Of a stretch of 6,626 nt of DNA, positions 4,205 to 6,626 are shown piece by piece (position 1 is the first letter of the stretch; each line of letters opens with the position of its first letter). Under the pieces are notes generated by a model, which saw only the letters and a list, made by a program, of their open reading frames with translations, was not told where the DNA came from and ran no database searches. The stretch is taken from positions 1 to 6,626 of the forward strand of contig CABRXB010000064.1 of assembly GCA_902474785.1 (NCBI GenBank), given 5' to 3'. The position numbers and the translations under genes are program-made. Origin of the DNA: an uncultured Eubacteriales bacterium (GTDB lineage Bacteria; Bacillota; Clostridia; Oscillospirales; Feifaniaceae).

Positions 4205-6514
4205 GTGACACGACCCCTGTGCACCGGATTGACAGTTTATTTGCTGGTTTTGCTGACCGGCGCGCTCTTCGGCGTCATGACCGCCGCCTGTGTGGCGGTG
4301 GGCATGGCGCTCCTTTTTGTCCTGTTTAAAACAGCAAAAGTAGCGCACCGGGTTCTGTGCGTGTTGCTGATTGCGCTGGCCCTTTTTACGGTGGGCTGGC
4401 ATCAAATCAGAGGCATCGCCCCCGCGCAGGCGCTGGACGGCGCCTTTGCGCAGGTGGTCGGCAAGGTGGTCTCGGTCTCAGGAGACGAGGAATCCTATCA
4501 AACGGTCATTGTCAAAATACATAGCGTCAAGGCGGAGGGTGTGACCACGCACCCCAAAACCAAGCTTTCGATGCGCCTCTCGCCGGACGACCGGGTTAAG
4601 GCTGGCAATCTGGTTTCCTTGGAGGCAACGCTCTCCTTTTCGCCCGAGGCGGCAAACGAGCCGTGGCTTGCCCGCTACTATCGCAGCAACAACATCCTGC
4701 TGACGGCGCGAAAGATCGAAGTTCTGGCTGAAATGCCGGGCGTCAAGCCCCTGGAGGCCTTTTGTTCCACATGGAGAGAGTCGTTGAGCCGGCGTATGGA
4801 AACTCCGCTGGCGCGCGCTCTGCTCTTTGGAGACAGAGACGGCCTGACAAGACAGCAGCAGGAGGTCTTTCAAAAGACCGGCATGACCCACATGCTGACC
4901 TTTTCCGGCACCCATTTTGCTGCCATTGCTGCGGCTGTCACGATGCTGCTCGGGCTGTTTGGCCTGCATCGGCGCCAGACGGCCGCGGCTTTGCTAGGCC
5001 TGACTTTTTTGATCATGGCCTTTATGGGCTTCGCCCCGTCGGTCAGCCGGGCCGGCATCATGTTGATGCTGTCCTATGGCGGGATGCTGCTCTTTCGACA
5101 GGCCGACGGATACACTTCCTTGTTTGTGGCGGGGTTTTTGCTGTGCTTTACAAGGCCGTACGTCGTTGAATCCACGGGATTTTTGCTCACCTTTGTCTCG
5201 GTGCTCGGCATTTTGCTGCTGACAAAGCCGCTCACAGAACTTTTCTCATCGCTGCTGCCCCTGCCGGACAGCCGCGTTTGGCTGGGAGTGTGCTCTCTGA
5301 TATCGGTCACCCTGGCGGCCTCCATCTCCACAGCGCCCGTTTTGCTGGCCACCTTCGGCGAGTTTTCCACCCTGGCCGTGCCAGCCAATCTGCTCACCTA
5401 TTTTCCCATGATGGCGCTCATGCTGCTCGGGATTCTCTCCCTGTTGCTTCCTGTGCCCCTGATCACCGCTGTCATGGAGCTGCTTGAACATTTCAACTTT
5501 TCCGCGCTGGAATGGCTCTGTGCGTTTCGGGGCGGGATGGTCTATGCAGATTCCGTTGCGGTTCTTGTCACCTATGTTGGGATTTTGGCCCTGATCGCCG
5601 TCTGCTTTTTCCATCGAAAGGAAGAACGTCAGCATCGCCGCTTTGCCCTGCTTTGCGCCGTCGTTTTGGTGGTGTGCGCGCTGGGCACGGCGCCAAAGAC
5701 AAATCAGGCGCTCACCATCACCATGATCGACATGGGGCAGGGAATGTCGATTCTGGTTCAGGATGGCGGCTCCAATATCTTGATCGACTGTGGAAGCACC
5801 TCTGTAAACGATGCGGACGATCGCATTATACAGGCGTTGAATGTGCGCAATGTCTATGAGCTGGACGCCATTGTTATCACCCATATGCACAGGGATCACA
5901 TGTCGGCCTTCGCCCCGCTTTTGCAGCGAATGCCGGTGAAGAAAGCGATTGTCAGCGGTAAAAACGAGGATTTTGAAAACGGCATCGAGGGGATGATAGC
6001 CGCATCGGAGAAGTCGCTCACCGTCAAAGTGGTTCAACAGGCGATGACGTTTGCCTTCGGCGACAGCGTGATGACGGTCAGTCTTTCTCCCTATGGGGAA
6101 AAGTATGCGATTGCAACGACGGAAATCGGCGAGAACAACAGGTCGATGCTCGTTCGCATTGATCGGGGGCAAAGCAGTCTGCTGATAACGGGCGACATGG
6201 AACGGCTGGAAGAAGAGGTGCTGCTCTCCAAACAGGCCACGGCCGCACTGCTGCACGAAGTGGATGTCATTCAAGTGGCGCATCACGGATCCAACACCTC
6301 GAGCACGCCCGCCTTTTTGCTACAGACGCTGCCGGCCATTGCGCTGATCTCGGTGGGGGAAAACGACTATGGGCATCCGTCGGAGGATGTTCTTGAGCGC
6401 CTGGAGGCCCTTGATGCGCATATCTACTCCACGAAAGAAAACGGCACCATCGAGCTCTCCACCACGGGAGACGGGGTGTTCACCGTTCACACCATGAGAG
6501 AGGGGACGCCATGA
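4205..6514 (+). CDS. comEC: ComEC/Rec2 family DNA-uptake channel with C-terminal metallo-beta-lactamase domain
   Basis: Polytopic inner-membrane protein of 769 residues, close to the usual full length. The family carries single-stranded DNA into the cell during transformation. N-terminal membrane segments (about 6-67) precede a soluble OB-like DUF4131 region (about 75-170). The Competence channel domain (about 180-490) holds ALLFGDRDGL and the HMLTFSGTHF signature (H237) among many hydrophobic helices. The metallo-beta-lactamase domain (about 502-740) has HMHRDH (H560, H562, D564, H565), ITGDME (D664), VAHHGS (H693, H694) and YGHPSEDV; related ComEC domains have been shown to be nucleases. 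One oddity is that the usual GQGD motif reads GQGM (M514). The GTG start at 4205 follows from Shine-Dalgarno spacing; 4196 would add 3 residues. The stop overlaps holA by 4 nt. No other competence gene is in the window, so actual transformability cannot be inferred. Confidence 0.95.
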   Translation: MTRPLCTGLTVYLLVLLTGALFGVMTAACVAVGMALLFVLFKTAKVAHRVLCVLLIALALFTVGWHQIRGIAPAQALDGAFAQVVGKVVSVSGDEESYQTVIVKIHSVKAEGVTTHPKTKLSMRLSPDDRVKAGNLVSLEATLSFSPEAANEPWLARYYRSNNILLTARKIEVLAEMPGVKPLEAFCSTWRESLSRRMETPLARALLFGDRDGLTRQQQEVFQKTGMTHMLTFSGTHFAAIAAAVTMLLGLFGLHRRQTAAALLGLTFLIMAFMGFAPSVSRAGIMLMLSYGGMLLFRQADGYTSLFVAGFLLCFTRPYVVESTGFLLTFVSVLGILLLTKPLTELFSSLLPLPDSRVWLGVCSLISVTLAASISTAPVLLATFGEFSTLAVPANLLTYFPMMALMLLGILSLLLPVPLITAVMELLEHFNFSALEWLCAFRGGMVYADSVAVLVTYVGILALIAVCFFHRKEERQHRRFALLCAVVLVVCALGTAPKTNQALTITMIDMGQGMSILVQDGGSNILIDCGSTSVNDADDRIIQALNVRNVYELDAIVITHMHRDHMSAFAPLLQRMPVKKAIVSGKNEDFENGIEGMIAASEKSLTVKVVQQAMTFAFGDSVMTVSLSPYGEKYAIATTEIGENNRSMLVRIDRGQSSLLITGDMERLEEEVLLSKQATAALLHEVDVIQVAHHGSNTSSTPAFLLQTLPAIALISVGENDYGHPSEDVLERLEALDAHIYSTKENGTIELSTTGDGVFTVHTMREGTP

Positions 6515-6626
6515 GAAAAGAAGATGCTGTCGCCGCGCTTCGCGCCGACTTGAAGGCGGGCCGCCTGCGCCCCTCTTATCTGTTTTACGGCGAGGAAGAG
6601 TATCTCAAGCGACACTATGTGAGGGA
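6511..6626 (+). CDS. holA: DNA polymerase III delta subunit, 3'-truncated by the window edge
   Basis: Only the first 38 residues are present. Delta is the clamp-loader subunit that opens the beta clamp during replication. The visible N-terminus, with RPSYLFYGEEEYLKRHYVR at residues 20-38, matches the conserved opening of HolA (YLxxGEExxL near the start of the first domain). The ATG overlaps the comEC stop as ATGA, and AGGGG at 6501-6505 lies 5 nt upstream, so translation is probably coupled to comEC. A holA gene next to comEC is a well-known arrangement in Bacillota, which strengthens a call made on little sequence. The rest lies outside the window. Confidence 0.85.
   Translation, partial: MRKEDAVAALRADLKAGRLRPSYLFYGEEEYLKRHYVR

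Noticed and set aside
5246..6286. Open frame of 346 codons on the minus strand opposite comEC
   Set aside because: It has a His/Gln/Arg-rich composition typical of an antisense shadow, and the + strand carries intact ComEC motifs across the same bases.

Overview
The window is a chromosomal segment with every supported gene on the + strand. Three things suggest a GC-rich member of the Clostridia (Bacillota): GC-rich codon choice, strong AGGAG-type ribosome binding sites with GTG/TTG starts, and a sigma-A type promoter (TTGCAA, 17 bp, TATAAT). The comEC-holA junction and the phosphoribosyltransferase and CofE-like proteins also look clostridial. The species cannot be read from the sequence. I did no database search, and all family calls come from recognised motifs.

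Layout: (1) 1-2052 is the 3' three quarters of alaS (alanyl-tRNA synthetase); its N-terminus lies before the window. (2) 2053-2440 is a structured intergenic region. It holds a GC-rich stem-loop, a canonical intrinsic terminator, an adjacent compact palindrome, a candidate weak promoter, two further stem-loops and a strong promoter. (3) 2441-6626 reads as one operon. In order it has a HIT-family nucleotide hydrolase, an adenine-phosphoribosyltransferase-like protein, an orphan F420-0:glutamate-ligase (CofE)-like protein, full-length ComEC (DNA-uptake channel with a nuclease domain) and the first 38 codons of holA (DNA polymerase III delta). Gene gaps are 39, 52 and 41 nt, then a 4-nt ATGA overlap, with no terminator between them.

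The operon joins a DNA import channel and a replication clamp-loader subunit to two small nucleotide-handling enzymes and one amide-ligase-like protein of unknown substrate. AlaS, ComEC and HolA are ordinary core genes. The least explained part is the phosphoribosyltransferase/CofE-like pair. A shared role in nucleotide salvage or in making a small modified nucleotide is inference only. I found no mobile element, CRISPR array, tRNA, rRNA or clear phage sequence, and nothing that by itself proves a new system.
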